Shown: piece by piece, positions 53,985 to 64,000 of the stretch | How positions within the stretch are numbered: position 1 is the stretch's first letter | Layout of the letters: each line of letters opens with the position of its first letter | NCBI GenBank assembly: GCA_017860295.1 | Contig: JAFNAS010000001.1 | Coordinates: 62,001-126,000, forward strand | Length of the DNA: 64,000 bases | Direction: 5' to 3' | Source: Bacteroidota bacterium | Lineage (GTDB): Bacteria; Bacteroidota; Bacteroidia; Bacteroidales; Paludibacteraceae | Position numbers and translations under genes: made by a program | Notes under the pieces: generated by a model | Seen by the model: only the letters and a program-made list of their open reading frames with translations | What the model was told of the DNA's origin: nothing | Database searches by the model: none

Positions 53985-56621
53985 TTAAAACCGTACTTTC
54001 AAATTTACAGACCAGGTACGACCAAAGCCATAAAAAACCGTTGCTGTTTTCCATGTATGGTCACTACCATCGGTAGCATCTGAAATATATGTTCGATTAA
54101 AGAGATTTTCCACATTACCCGTCAAAGTCGCGTCATAGTCACCCATTTTGAAACGATAGCTCCCGAAGAAATCAAACGTAACATAATCAGGTATTCGCCA
54201 AGGTTGCGCAAACGTCGTAGATGACAGACTCGTTCCCACTGACGAAATATTATAATAAGAATAGTTTCTACCATAATAATTTCCATCAAGTCCCAGTTTA
54301 AATCCTTTCACGATATAATAACTAACTCCGGCAGCTCCTGTTGTTTGTGCTGAGTTACCCACTTTAATCCCGGCAAGATTGACATCCACCTTAGCATGAC
54401 TCGCACTCAACATTTCTACTACATTACCATTCTTATCTACAGGCTGCCCCTGGCTATTATACAGATATCCGCTCGCATTCTTTTGCCAATGCCAATCGCC
54501 TAAAGAAAACATTCCTGTCAATTCCAAATCTCGAAGTGGCTTCGCTACAAAATCGAGCTCCACTCCTTGATGCAAAGCATTAACTCCCTGCATATTAACA
54601 ACCAAACTATTCTGACTATTTGCATTGATCGCACGCACAATAGTCTTATCTATCCAATTTGTTCTATACAAGTTAATATTCGCTGAAAAGTATCTGGATT
54701 TAAATCCATAACCGACTTCTGCTGAAAATGCTTTTTCATTCACTGCATTCGGATTGGTCTGATTGCTTGTGGTCGATTGTAAGAACGCGCCACCTGAAAA
54801 GAATGGAGCTCTTGAAATATAGCCAATATTGGCAAATACGTTATGATATGCATTCAAATTATAATTAGCCCCACCTTTTACAGAATAACCCCAAAAGCTA
54901 ATTGTCTTTGAACGAGCATTAGCTGCATCATAATAAAATCGATCATAACGCCAGTTTGAATTACTCGAACCTGAAACTGCCACAAAAGCACTCAATCCGT
55001 CTTTATTATATTCTGCTTGTCCAAAAAGACCTTCATTTGTAACAAAGCTGTCATAATCACGATATACAACATCACCCACTTTCAACTTTCTTGTCATCCA
55101 GCTCTGGTCACTAAGCAAGGGGCGTAATGATGTGGCATCAATAAAGAAGCTACCTCCATAAAGATCTGTTATCTTATTAGTGTGTGTACCCTTGTAGTAG
55201 CGCAAGTCGAGACCTCCATACATATCAATATATTTCCCAATACGGGTTGTGTATGTTGACAATAAACCATACCACATGTGATTATTAATAGCACTGGACA
55301 TAACCATTTTCGACCCCACTTCACTAGCTTTATTTAAAGCATAGATTGCCCCATAGTCAAAGGTTCCATCTGCAGAACGAAATGCTGTTGTTGGGACACC
55401 ATTGGAAGAACCATACCAATTAGACCTATCAGTACTGGTGTAGCCCTGCCCCGACCAACCACCACCTCTACCAATCGACATATAGAGTGCTGTTGACAGG
55501 CTGGATTTGTCATTAATCGTCCAAAAATGGTTCAACGAAATTTGTGGTTTATTGTAATAGTTATACGATGACACTTTCCGTTGTCCATTCATATCAAATC
55601 CATAAGAGGCATTGTACTGATACTTCAATGGTTGTTTCTCCCATTCTGATATCAATAACTTATCATTGACATTACGTTGATTATGCCATTGTGGTGCTGC
55701 AAATGCAGTCAAAGACAATTGATGAGAATCATTAATCCGTTTTGAAATATTAATAAAATAGGAATATGATTGAAATTCTGTGCCTTGAATATAGCCTGTC
55801 CCTGTGGCTTTAGATCCCATTAATGTAATGGCCCACTTTCCGGGTGTTAAACCAGTAGAGACTGAAAAACCCATTTTTGAATATCCATCATTCCCAATAC
55901 CATAAGAAACAGAACCACCTCTTTCCATATCTGTGGAACGCGTTACAACATTGATAGATCCCCCTAAAGACGGAGCTGCAACTTTAGAAGCTCCTAATCC
56001 ACGCTGTACTTGCATCGAACGAGTCACATCGCTTAAAGCTCCCCAGTTAGACCAGTAAATACCACCCCATTCCATGTCATTCATCGGAACGCCATTAATC
56101 ATAACAGCTGTATTGGCAGCTTCAAAACCACGCACATTTACACGAGAGTCGCCAAATCCACCTCCTTGTTTTGTTGCGTAAATACCAGGGGTAGATTTCA
56201 AGATTTCAGGAAACTCCTGCGTACCTAATTTATTTTCAATAATAACAGGATCAACCACAGACAGAGCAACTGGCGTTTTTCTACGAATAGCGACCGATGA
56301 CGTTACAGTAACATCATTAAGACCAATCGCTTGAGTCTGAAGAGCAATTTCTCCAAGATTCGCTCCACTTTGAGCCTTTACATTTTGAGTTGTATAACCC
56401 ACATACGACAACACAAGCTCGTGTTGTCCCTTCGGGAGCTTCAAGGCAAAACTACCATCCAGCTCGGTACTGATACCTCTCTTCAAATCAGTACAATAAA
56501 TCGAAACTCCAATCAAAGGTTCTTTAGTTGACGCATCAACCACTACCCCTTTAATTGCATCTTGCGCATATGATAATGAGGTTATCATAAGCACAACAAG
56601 CACAAGCAAACTCTTTTTCAT
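53985..56621 (-). CDS. TonB-dependent outer-membrane receptor
   Basis: Active-transport receptor of 878 residues from ATG 56621: signal peptide (MKKSLLVLVVLMITSLSYAQ), carboxypeptidase-regulatory-like domain (IKGVVVDASTKEPLIGVSIYC...LVLSYVGYTTQ, about 22-105), plug (NDVTVTSSVAIRRKTPVALSVVDPVIIENKLGTQEFPEIL..., about 115-230) and a beta barrel ending in an aromatic residue (TWSVNLKVRF). The frame runs up to 56774, but 56621 gives the signal peptide. There is no SusD-type partner; the downstream lipoprotein gene is its companion. The ligand is unknown. Confidence 0.93.
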   Translation of the reverse strand: MKKSLLVLVVLMITSLSYAQDAIKGVVVDASTKEPLIGVSIYCTDLKRGISTELDGSFALKLPKGQHELVLSYVGYTTQNVKAQSGANLGEIALQTQAIGLNDVTVTSSVAIRRKTPVALSVVDPVIIENKLGTQEFPEILKSTPGIYATKQGGGFGDSRVNVRGFEAANTAVMINGVPMNDMEWGGIYWSNWGALSDVTRSMQVQRGLGASKVAAPSLGGSINVVTRSTDMERGGSVSYGIGNDGYSKMGFSVSTGLTPGKWAITLMGSKATGTGYIQGTEFQSYSYFINISKRINDSHQLSLTAFAAPQWHNQRNVNDKLLISEWEKQPLKYQYNASYGFDMNGQRKVSSYNYYNKPQISLNHFWTINDKSSLSTALYMSIGRGGGWSGQGYTSTDRSNWYGSSNGVPTTAFRSADGTFDYGAIYALNKASEVGSKMVMSSAINNHMWYGLLSTYTTRIGKYIDMYGGLDLRYYKGTHTNKITDLYGGSFFIDATSLRPLLSDQSWMTRKLKVGDVVYRDYDSFVTNEGLFGQAEYNKDGLSAFVAVSGSSNSNWRYDRFYYDAANARSKTISFWGYSVKGGANYNLNAYHNVFANIGYISRAPFFSGGAFLQSTTSNQTNPNAVNEKAFSAEVGYGFKSRYFSANINLYRTNWIDKTIVRAINANSQNSLVVNMQGVNALHQGVELDFVAKPLRDLELTGMFSLGDWHWQKNASGYLYNSQGQPVDKNGNVVEMLSASHAKVDVNLAGIKVGNSAQTTGAAGVSYYIVKGFKLGLDGNYYGRNYSYYNISSVGTSLSSTTFAQPWRIPDYVTFDFFGSYRFKMGDYDATLTGNVENLFNRTYISDATDGSDHTWKTATVFYGFGRTWSVNLKVRF

Positions 56622-56982
56622 AAAAATAAAATTAAATTTAGACATCACATTAGTTCTTATACGAAAGCTAATTCTCTCTAGCATTATTTTTAAGGAACGG
56701 ATTTTCAATAAACTTAACCCATTGAAAATGGGGAAACAAATCTTAATATGCGGAAGATCAATAATACGAGACAAAAATATTTATAATTATTCATTTTTTA
56801 CGCATTCGCATTAAGAAGTTTTCAACAATTTATGCGTTGTATATGTTAACAAGAAAATGTATACCATTAAAATTGGGAGTACAAAAGTACGTAAGCAATT
56901 CAAAAAAATCATTACAAAGATATGAAGAATGATAATTGCAAAAGTGCAATTATTTTAAGATTTAAATTTGCTTGGAAGCCTA
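56622..56982. other. Long leader region of the TonB receptor gene
   Basis: No gene is seen here. Minus-strand -7 boxes are TATCTTTG (56922-56915) and TACTTTTG (56889-56882); either gives the receptor mRNA a leader of roughly 260-290 bases. In it a perfect 9-bp inverted repeat, ATTTTCAAT (56701-56709) / ATTGAAAAT (56721-56729), could form a hairpin about 80 bases before the start codon. No known riboswitch class is recognised. The rest is AT-rich and featureless. Confidence 0.45.
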
Positions 56983-57013
56983 TTGCCCACGAAAGATATT
57001 CTTTTTACTTTTG
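56983..57013 (+). promoter_or_regulatory. Promoter of lepA
   Basis: TTG (56983-56985), 20 bases, TACTTTTG (57006-57013), a near-perfect Bacteroidota promoter. The start point is expected near 57020, about 38 bases before the lepA ATG at 57058. Confidence 0.7.
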
Positions 57014-57057
57014 TCTCTAAATAGACTTCACACTTGAAGAATGACAAACCGTTTTGA

Positions 57058-58845
57058 ATGAAGCATATACGAAATTTTTGCATTATTGCACACATCGACC
57101 ATGGTAAAAGTACACTGGCTGATCGCCTGCTGGAAATCACCAATACAATCGCTCAAAAAGATTTGCAAGCTCAGGTGCTCGACAATATGGATTTGGAGCG
57201 TGAGCGTGGTATTACCATTAAAAGCCACGCTATCCAGATGGAATATCTGCTTAATGGCGAAGAATATATACTCAATCTGATCGATACTCCGGGGCATGTC
57301 GATTTTTCGTACGAAGTATCCCGCTCCATCGCCGCTTGCGAAGGGGCTCTGCTTATCGTTGATGCCACTCAGGGCATTCAGGCTCAAACTATTTCCAACC
57401 TGTATATGGCGATCGAACACGATCTGGAAATCATTCCTGTAATGAACAAGATGGATATGGATAGCGCCATGCCCGAAGAGGTCGAAGATCAGATTGTTGA
57501 ACTGCTCGGATGCAGGCGGGAAGAGATTATCCGTGCCAGTGGCAAAACAGGACTCGGCGTAAAAGAGATTCTGGAAGCTATCGTCACACGGGTAAATCCT
57601 CCGGTAGGAGATCCTGAAGCTCCGCTACAATGCCTTATTTTCGACTCTGTCTTTAACTCGTTTCGTGGTATTATAGCCTATTATAAAATCATTAACGGAA
57701 CCATTAAAAAGGGCGATCTGGTTAAATTCGTCGCTACTCAAAAGGAGTACGAGGCCGACGAAATCGGAGTGCTGAAATTGGATATGTCGCCACGCAGTAC
57801 GCTTAGTGCAGGCGACGTAGGGTACATTATATCAGGAATTAAAACCTCCAAGGAGGTAAAGGTGGGCGATACTATCACTCACGTCAAACGCCCGTGTGAA
57901 AAAGCGATTGACGGTTTTGAGGAGGTTAAACCGATGGTTTTTGCCGGCGTCTATCCTATTGAAACGGAAGATTTTGAGGATCTTCGTTCTTCGATCGAAA
58001 AATTGCAGCTCAACGATGCTTCGCTCACTTTCGAACCGGAGTCATCCATCGCGCTGGGATTCGGATTTCGTTGCGGATTTTTAGGTTTGCTCCACATGGA
58101 GATCATTCAGGAGCGCCTCGACAGGGAGTTCGACATGAACGTGATTACCACCGTTCCGAACGTAAGCTACCGTGTCTTTACAAAGAAAGGTGACATGATT
58201 GAGGTTCACAACCCTTCCGGACTACCCGACATTACTCTTATTGATCATATCGAAGAACCGTACATCAGAGCCTCCGTGATCACGCAGACGAATTTTCTGG
58301 GTGCCATTATGACCCTTTGCCTTGGCAAACGAGGTATTTTGATAAAGCAGGATTACATTTCGTCGAACCGGGTGGAACTGATCTATGACATTCCATTGGG
58401 TGAAATTGTGTTTGATTTTTACGACAAACTCAAAAGTATCTCCAAAGGCTATGCTTCGTTCGATTATCACATGCACGATTTTCGTGAGTCGAAGTTAGCC
58501 AAGCTCGACATTTTGCTGAATGGAGAACCTGTGGATGCCTTATCGTCGCTTACGCATATTGACAATGCCTACACGCTTGGGCGTAGAATGTGCGAAAAGC
58601 TGAAAGAACTGATTCCACGCCAACAATTCGACATTGCCATACAGGCAGCTATCGGGGCGAAAATCATTGCCCGTGAAACCATAAAAGCGGTACGTAAAGA
58701 CGTTACGGCCAAATGTTATGGTGGAGATATCTCCCGAAAGCGAAAGCTGCTTGAAAAGCAGAAAAAAGGGAAGAAAAAAATGAAACAAATCGGCTCTGTA
58801 GAAGTACCGCAAAAAGCTTTTCTGGCTGTACTGAAACTAGATTAG
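57058..58845 (+). CDS. lepA: Elongation factor 4 (LepA)
   Basis: Ribosome-bound GTPase that back-translocates or remodels stalled ribosomes, 595 residues. GTPase motifs: [16 protein letters not shown] (P-loop), [14 protein letters not shown] (switch), [15 protein letters not shown] and MNKMDM. The LepA-specific C-terminus ([48 protein letters not shown]) is intact. It stands alone with its own promoter. Confidence 0.98.
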   Translation: MKHIRNFCIIAHIDHGKSTLADRLLEITNTIAQKDLQAQVLDNMDLERERGITIKSHAIQMEYLLNGEEYILNLIDTPGHVDFSYEVSRSIAACEGALLIVDATQGIQAQTISNLYMAIEHDLEIIPVMNKMDMDSAMPEEVEDQIVELLGCRREEIIRASGKTGLGVKEILEAIVTRVNPPVGDPEAPLQCLIFDSVFNSFRGIIAYYKIINGTIKKGDLVKFVATQKEYEADEIGVLKLDMSPRSTLSAGDVGYIISGIKTSKEVKVGDTITHVKRPCEKAIDGFEEVKPMVFAGVYPIETEDFEDLRSSIEKLQLNDASLTFEPESSIALGFGFRCGFLGLLHMEIIQERLDREFDMNVITTVPNVSYRVFTKKGDMIEVHNPSGLPDITLIDHIEEPYIRASVITQTNFLGAIMTLCLGKRGILIKQDYISSNRVELIYDIPLGEIVFDFYDKLKSISKGYASFDYHMHDFRESKLAKLDILLNGEPVDALSSLTHIDNAYTLGRRMCEKLKELIPRQQFDIAIQAAIGAKIIARETIKAVRKDVTAKCYGGDISRKRKLLEKQKKGKKKMKQIGSVEVPQKAFLAVLKLD

Positions 58846-58885
58846 ATTGCTTCTGCTCATTATTGTCAGTTAAAATAATAGATAT

Positions 58886-61240
58886 ATGACCAAAAAAGAG
58901 ATCACGCCACAGGCCAGGAAGATGTTGAAATGGTTTTGGCTAAGTTTTGCAGGTTTTTTATTGGCTGTTGTGTTGCTGTTTATTGCCATATCGTTCGGAT
59001 GGATCGGCTATTTGCCTCCAATCAGCGAATTACAAAATCCCCGCAACCGATATGCTTCCGAAATTTATTCTTCGGACATGAAACTGTTGGGCAGTTTTTC
59101 TCTCAGTTCGGGCAACCGGATGAATGAAATTTATCAAAATCTTTCGCCTGGTCTGATTAATGCATTGGTTGCCACCGAGGATTCACGGTTTTACGACCAC
59201 TCCGGAATTGACGGATGGGCGTTGGCACGCTCTCTGGTGCTGCGGGGTATTTTTCAAATCAAAAGCGCCGGTGGTGCCAGTACACTGACACAACAGTTAG
59301 CAAAGCAACTCTACTCGCCCCATGCACCGAATTTTCTCACCCGTTTGTTGCAAAAGCCAAACGAATGGGTGATTGCCGTCAAGCTGGAACGCTTGTATAC
59401 CAAAGAGGAAATCATCAATATGTACCTGAACCAGTTCGATTTTCTGAACAATGCGGTAGGAATTCGTACGGCAGCTCAGGTGTATTTTAGCACAACTCCA
59501 GACAAACTTACCTTAGAACAAGCAGCTACATTAGTCGGGATGTGCAAGAATCCAGCATATTACAATCCGCTACGCTTCAACGAACGCACCCGTGGACGTC
59601 GAAATACCGTTTTCCTTCAAATGGAAAAAGCCAATATGCTGACTCACGAGCAAGTCGATTCATTGAGTAAGCTGCCCCTCACGCTGAAATACCAACGGGT
59701 TGACCACAAAATTGGAGCCGCTCCTTACTTCCGCGAATATCTCCGAAGAATTCTGACGGCAGACAAGCCCGAACGATCGGACTATGCATCGTGGCAAAAA
59801 CAACAATACGTAGATGACTCTATCTCTTGGGCAACCAATCCGCTGTATGGATTCTGCAATAAAAACCACAAGTCGGACGGTTCGCCATATAACCTCTATA
59901 CCGATGGTTTGAAGATCTACACAACGATCGACTCTCGTATGCAGAAATATGCCGAAGAGGCGGTTCACGAGCAAATGACTTCGTTGCAAGCGAAATTTTT
60001 CAAAGAAAAGAAAGGCCGTAGTTATGCCCCATTTTCACGCACGTTGCGTCAACAAGACATCAACGATATTATGAATCGTTCCATGAAATTGACAGATCGC
60101 TATCGCAACATGAAACATGCCGGAGCAACCATGGCTCAGATTCAGAAAGCATTCAATACGAAGGTATCGATGCAAGTGTACTCTTATCGCGGACAGATAG
60201 ACACTGTGATGACTCCGATGGACTCTATCCGCTACCTGAAATATTTCCTTCGTTGCGGTTTTATGTGTATGGATCCGAACAACGGGCATGTCAAAGCCTA
60301 TGTCGGTGGCCCTGATTATAACATGTTCCAGTACGACATGGCCACCATGGGACGCCGGCAGGTAGGCTCTACTATCAAACCGTTCCTCTATTCGCTGGCG
60401 ATGGAAGAAGGATTTACCCCTTGTAGCGAAATCCTCAATGCACCCATCACCATGAATCTTGGCAATGGAGAGACATGGACGCCTCGTAACAGCAGCCAAA
60501 GCCGTCTCGGAGAGATGGTTCCGCTCAAATGGGGTCTTGCACAATCGAACAACTACATCACAGCCCGCCTGATGAGTAACTTTACTCCGGCGGCCATGGT
60601 AAAGATGATGCGTTCATTTGGTATTCGGGGCTACATTCCATCCGTATGGTCGCTCTGCATAGGCCCGGCCGAAGTTTCATTGCAGGAAATGGTGGATGCA
60701 TACACGGCATTCCCGAATAAAGGAGTTCGTGTCGATCCGATGTATGTAACCCGGATCGAAGATAACAACGGAGCCGTAGTAGCCACTTTTGAACCGAAAA
60801 TGAACGAAATTCTGAGTGAACAGACTTCTTATAAAATGCTGACATTGCTCCGTGGAGTTGTCGACAACGGTACTGCCGGCCGTTTACGATACAATTACCG
60901 TTTCACTGGGCAACTTGCCGGAAAAACCGGTACGACGCAGAACAACTCGGATGGTTGGTTTATCGGATTTTCGCCAAGCCTCATTGCTGGCGTATGGGTC
61001 GGAGGAGAAGATCGTGCCGTTCACTTCGATTATACAAACGACGGACAAGGAGCCAGTATGTCACTTCCGATCTGGGCACTATTTATGAGGAAGGTCTATG
61101 CCGATCCGATGTTGGGCTATTCGGAAGCCGAAAAATTCAAGATTCCACCAACCTTTGATGCCGGAGGATGTGGTAGTGGAGGTGATGGTCAGGCACCGCC
61201 CGATGAGTCTTCACCATCGACCGCCGTTGAAGAATTTTGA
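58886..61240 (+). CDS. Class A penicillin-binding protein (PBP1A-like)
   Basis: Bifunctional peptidoglycan synthase, 784 residues. A single N-terminal membrane anchor (about 18-42) precedes the GT51 glycosyltransferase (ALVATEDSRFYDHSGIDGWALAR with catalytic Glu98; GGASTLTQQLAKQLYS) and the penicillin-binding transpeptidase (Ser495 and Lys498 in GSTIKPF; SNN in LAQSNNYI; KTGTT). A Gly/Ser/Pro/acidic tail ends the protein. A long insert with charged residues lies between the two domains (about 300-440). It lies 40 bases after lepA. Confidence 0.95.
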   Translation: MTKKEITPQARKMLKWFWLSFAGFLLAVVLLFIAISFGWIGYLPPISELQNPRNRYASEIYSSDMKLLGSFSLSSGNRMNEIYQNLSPGLINALVATEDSRFYDHSGIDGWALARSLVLRGIFQIKSAGGASTLTQQLAKQLYSPHAPNFLTRLLQKPNEWVIAVKLERLYTKEEIINMYLNQFDFLNNAVGIRTAAQVYFSTTPDKLTLEQAATLVGMCKNPAYYNPLRFNERTRGRRNTVFLQMEKANMLTHEQVDSLSKLPLTLKYQRVDHKIGAAPYFREYLRRILTADKPERSDYASWQKQQYVDDSISWATNPLYGFCNKNHKSDGSPYNLYTDGLKIYTTIDSRMQKYAEEAVHEQMTSLQAKFFKEKKGRSYAPFSRTLRQQDINDIMNRSMKLTDRYRNMKHAGATMAQIQKAFNTKVSMQVYSYRGQIDTVMTPMDSIRYLKYFLRCGFMCMDPNNGHVKAYVGGPDYNMFQYDMATMGRRQVGSTIKPFLYSLAMEEGFTPCSEILNAPITMNLGNGETWTPRNSSQSRLGEMVPLKWGLAQSNNYITARLMSNFTPAAMVKMMRSFGIRGYIPSVWSLCIGPAEVSLQEMVDAYTAFPNKGVRVDPMYVTRIEDNNGAVVATFEPKMNEILSEQTSYKMLTLLRGVVDNGTAGRLRYNYRFTGQLAGKTGTTQNNSDGWFIGFSPSLIAGVWVGGEDRAVHFDYTNDGQGASMSLPIWALFMRKVYADPMLGYSEAEKFKIPPTFDAGGCGSGGDGQAPPDESSPSTAVEEF

Positions 61241-61256
61241 TTAGAACGAAATAAGA

Positions 61257-61296
61257 CAATCATGCCAAAGCGAGAATCTTCGTTTTGGCATGATTG
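61257..61296 (+). terminator. Intrinsic terminator after the PBP gene
   Basis: CAATCATGCCAAA (from 61257) and TTTGGCATGATTG (to 61296) form a perfect 13-bp outer stem with an inner CGA/TCG pair region and small loop, followed by CACTCTTTTTAT. It lies 16 bases after the stop codon. Confidence 0.92.
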
Positions 61297-61366
61297 CACT
61301 CTTTTTATAGATATAACAATTGATTCGAAAACCACACCTTGGAGAATTCAATGAATAAATAGAAGT

Positions 61367-63373
61367 ATGAAAAAAAAGATTGTATCATTTGTTGTTGTCC
61401 TGTTTACTTGCTGTGCTTCGTGGGCACAACTCAATACCGACAGGGTAATGGCCATCGCTCAAAATGCACTCTATTTTGAAGATTACGTCTTAGCCATCCA
61501 ATATTTCAATCAAATAATTAGCGTAAAGCCTTATTTGCCTGATCCTTACCTATACAGAGGGATTGCTAAAATTCAGCTGGGCGATTTTGCCGGAGCAGAA
61601 ATCGACTGTTCGTCGGCATTAGCTTTGAACCCATTTATTCCCGGAGCCTATTATGCCCGAGGTTTTGCCCGTGTCAAACAAAAAGAGCTTGACGGAGCAG
61701 AATCCGATTTAAACAAATACATTGAATACAACCCAGTCAATGACGAATTGCTCCGTCTGCGTATCTGGATTTATGATCTTCAAAAGAAATACGATCTGGC
61801 ACTGAAAGATATCGATGAATTGATGAAGAAAAATAAAGACAGTGACCTATTGATGGATAAAGGCCAAATATTGATGGAAAAGAAGGATACCATCGGTGCT
61901 ATGGCCTATTTTCAGGATGCCATCAAGGCTGATAGTACCAAAGCGAATGGCTGGAGCGCACTGGCGACTCTCAAATTGATGCAGCACGACAATGCCGGAG
62001 CGTTGCATGACTTCGATAAAGCAATTACGCTGAAATCGAAATATGCCGGCGACTATATCAACCGGGGATTGCTAAACTATTGGAATAAAAATTACAGGGG
62101 CGCTTTTGCTGATTATGATAAAGCCATCGAACTGGACGATAAAAGCACGGTAGCTCACCTGAACAGAGGCATGCTTCGTACGGAAGTAGGTGATTTGAAC
62201 AATGCAATACTGGACTTCAATAAAGTGTTGACAGCCGAACCCGAAAACTACGAAGCGCTCTATCAACGTGCTCTTCTGACAACCGAGGTTGGCGACTTTC
62301 ATCAGGCAACGCAGGATTTCAATAAAATCATAACCCGTTATCCGAACTTTTCACCGGCTTACTGGGGCCGAGCCAAGATAAAGCAGCTTCAACACGATGC
62401 CAAAGGTGCCTATCTCGATCAGATGGCAGCACAGGAAATCGAAAAACGAAAGCCGAAAAACGGGACTAAAAAAGAAGAAGAACCCAACACCAAAGCGCAA
62501 ATGGTCAAAAGCACCAAAAGCAATGAAAACAAGGCATCTATATTCAACGATGTGCTGGCACGTGGTGGCAACCCCTCCGACGAAGCTCCCCAAAAAGGAG
62601 GTTTGCGAGGTGCTATTCAAAACGTCAATATCGAAATCTCGAACGAGCCGAACTTTGTGCTGAGCTACTACAGCAAAGAAAACGAACTAAAACGTCTGGG
62701 TTATTATTTCTCCGTAATTGACGACTACAACAAGCAACACAAGCTTAATGCCAAACTCAAAATTATTAACGACGAAATTTCGCTGACTCAGGAAATGATT
62801 CAGATGCATTTCAAAATTGTGGATAATCTGACCGGCGAAATCAATAAAAAACCGAGTGCTGATGCCTATTTCATTCGGGGAATCAACTATGCATTGGTAC
62901 AGGATTATAACAATGCCATTCAGGATTTTTCGAAGGTAATCGAACTGAGATCCGATTTCACAATGGCTTATTTTTGCCGTGCCAACACACTATTCAAACT
63001 GCTTGATTACAAACTGAATAATCCGGATAATAAAAATGCGAAATCCGATTTCAAAGACGACAAACTCTACCGGCATGACTTTGAAGTGATTATTAAAGAC
63101 TATCGAAAAGTGATTGATTTGGCTCCCGACTTCTCGTTTGCCAAGTTCAATCTGGGAAATCTTTATTGTCAGGAAAAAGATTTTCAAGCCGCTATCGATA
63201 TTTATACTGAAGCCATCAAGAGCCAACCCGATTTTGCCGAAGCATATTTCAATCGGGGGCTGGCCTATCTGTTTCTCAACGATGCAAAAAAAGCCAATGC
63301 CGACCTGAGCAAATCGGGAGAACTAGGTATCTATCAAGCATATAACATCATCAAGAGGCTAAACGACAATTAA
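61367..63373 (+). CDS. Exported TPR-repeat protein
   Basis: Exported helical-repeat protein of 668 residues. A signal peptide (MKKKIVSFVVVLFTCCASWAQ) is followed by about nine TPR units (about 25-350; for example PYLYRGIAKIQLGDFAGAEIDCSSALALNPFIPGAYYARGF). A charged, low-complexity linker (about 350-430, KRKPKNGTKKEEEPNT) and a further TPR block (about 500-668; IRGINYALVQDYNNAIQDFSKVIELRSDF) follow. A role as a periplasmic scaffold is likely, but no specific function can be assigned. It is preceded by a terminator and followed by hpt after 110 bases. Confidence 0.88.
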   Translation: MKKKIVSFVVVLFTCCASWAQLNTDRVMAIAQNALYFEDYVLAIQYFNQIISVKPYLPDPYLYRGIAKIQLGDFAGAEIDCSSALALNPFIPGAYYARGFARVKQKELDGAESDLNKYIEYNPVNDELLRLRIWIYDLQKKYDLALKDIDELMKKNKDSDLLMDKGQILMEKKDTIGAMAYFQDAIKADSTKANGWSALATLKLMQHDNAGALHDFDKAITLKSKYAGDYINRGLLNYWNKNYRGAFADYDKAIELDDKSTVAHLNRGMLRTEVGDLNNAILDFNKVLTAEPENYEALYQRALLTTEVGDFHQATQDFNKIITRYPNFSPAYWGRAKIKQLQHDAKGAYLDQMAAQEIEKRKPKNGTKKEEEPNTKAQMVKSTKSNENKASIFNDVLARGGNPSDEAPQKGGLRGAIQNVNIEISNEPNFVLSYYSKENELKRLGYYFSVIDDYNKQHKLNAKLKIINDEISLTQEMIQMHFKIVDNLTGEINKKPSADAYFIRGINYALVQDYNNAIQDFSKVIELRSDFTMAYFCRANTLFKLLDYKLNNPDNKNAKSDFKDDKLYRHDFEVIIKDYRKVIDLAPDFSFAKFNLGNLYCQEKDFQAAIDIYTEAIKSQPDFAEAYFNRGLAYLFLNDAKKANADLSKSGELGIYQAYNIIKRLNDN

Positions 63374-63483
63374 TTCTGTAATAATTCTACGATTCGTTCT
63401 CTTTTTTGTAATTTCGCAACTTAATTTTTGAATGGCTCTACAAAAGCCATAACCACCGAATAATATTACAAAAGAACTTCTGT

Positions 63484-64000
63484 ATGAAGACAATAAAGAT
63501 AAAAGATAAAGAATTTTCCGTTTCCATCCCCGAAGAAAAAATTCAGGAAGCGGTCAAAAATGTTGCAGAACGAATCAACTGGGATTTGGCAGGAAAAGAT
63601 CCTCTCTTTCTGGTCGTGCTGAACGGAGCATTTATGTTTGCTGCCGATTTGATGAAAAGCGTCAACATTCCGAGTGAAATTACATTTATCAAATTGTCGT
63701 CATACCAGGGAACATCCACAACTGGTGTTGTGAAAGAAATTTTTGGTTTGAATGAAAGCGTGGAAGGTCGCACCGTTGTGGTAGTCGAAGACATTGTGGA
63801 TACCGGTTTCACCATGCAAAAAATTATCAATTCGCTGAAAGAGAAGAAAGCTGCTGATATTCGCGTTGCCACCTTCTTCCTGAAACCGAACTCGTTGCAA
63901 TGCGACATCGAACTCAATTATGTAGCAATGGAAATACCCAACGATTTTATTGTAGGGTACGGACTCGATTACGACGGCTATGGCCGCAACCTTAAAGAAA
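63484..64000 (+). CDS. hpt: Hypoxanthine phosphoribosyltransferase, 3' end outside the window
   Basis: Purine salvage enzyme joining hypoxanthine or guanine to PRPP. From ATG 63484 the frame remains open to the window end (172 codons, close to the family's 175-185), so only the last few residues are missing. Landmarks: PLFLVVLNGAFMFAADLM, FIKLSSYQGTSTTG and the PRPP-binding loop VVVVEDIVDTGFTM. A weak -7 box (TAATTTCG, 63419-63426) lies upstream. Confidence 0.93.
   Translation, partial: MKTIKIKDKEFSVSIPEEKIQEAVKNVAERINWDLAGKDPLFLVVLNGAFMFAADLMKSVNIPSEITFIKLSSYQGTSTTGVVKEIFGLNESVEGRTVVVVEDIVDTGFTMQKIINSLKEKKAADIRVATFFLKPNSLQCDIELNYVAMEIPNDFIVGYGLDYDGYGRNLKE

Overview
The window is a stretch of Bacteroidota chromosome, most likely order Bacteroidales. 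Evidence: several gene starts are preceded by the Bacteroidota primary promoter (TTTG or TTG, about 20 bases, then TAnnTTTG), Shine-Dalgarno sites are almost absent, and the gene content is typical (TonB receptor with a companion lipoprotein, DUF1573, DUF4252, DUF4136 and DUF5687 families, a TGS-domain nucleoside kinase, a Kdo transferase, and complex I without NuoEFG). A Paludibacteraceae- or Dysgonomonadaceae-like member is a guess only.

Layout: 1-3554 (-) holds groEL (cut by the window edge), groES and an MltF-like lytic transglycosylase. 3608-10154 is mixed: a PolB-like exonuclease, a DMT permease with a UspA-like protein, an S1/P1 nuclease, an ECF sigma factor operon, a solitary hisH and a START-like protein. 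10155-20118 (+) is an 11-gene nuo operon encoding complex I without its NADH-oxidising module. 20339-21840 has two tandem DUF1573 genes, followed by a convergent ABC exporter (21930-24216). 24217-25448 carries an array of phased palindromes in front of a DUF6261-like gene, then a DUF4136 lipoprotein. 26291-32044 (-) is a leucine operon (leuA, yihY-like, leuC, thioesterase, leuD) behind a leader-peptide attenuator. 32165-40051 (-) is a seven-gene cluster with rpoN, a nucleoside kinase, plsC, an OmpA/PD40 protein and an exonuclease; waaA follows. 41650-50065 (+) is a MarR-TolC-HlyD efflux cluster with two tandem pairs of ABC-2 permeases. 50197-51445 is infC-rpmI-rplT. The rest is an M16 peptidase, a TonB receptor with its lipoprotein (-), lepA, a class A PBP, a TPR protein and the start of hpt.

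Most genes are housekeeping or envelope functions. The most unusual signals are regulatory: (i) six palindromes at an exact 41-bp period upstream of the DUF6261-like gene; (ii) a leucine-rich leader peptide with terminator and antiterminator before leuA; (iii) a sigma-54 type promoter with nearby palindromes before groES; (iv) an apparent AUA start codon with a strong Shine-Dalgarno for infC; (v) a perfect 15-bp hairpin inside the second DUF1573 gene. No rRNA, tRNA, insertion sequence, phage or cas gene was recognised.
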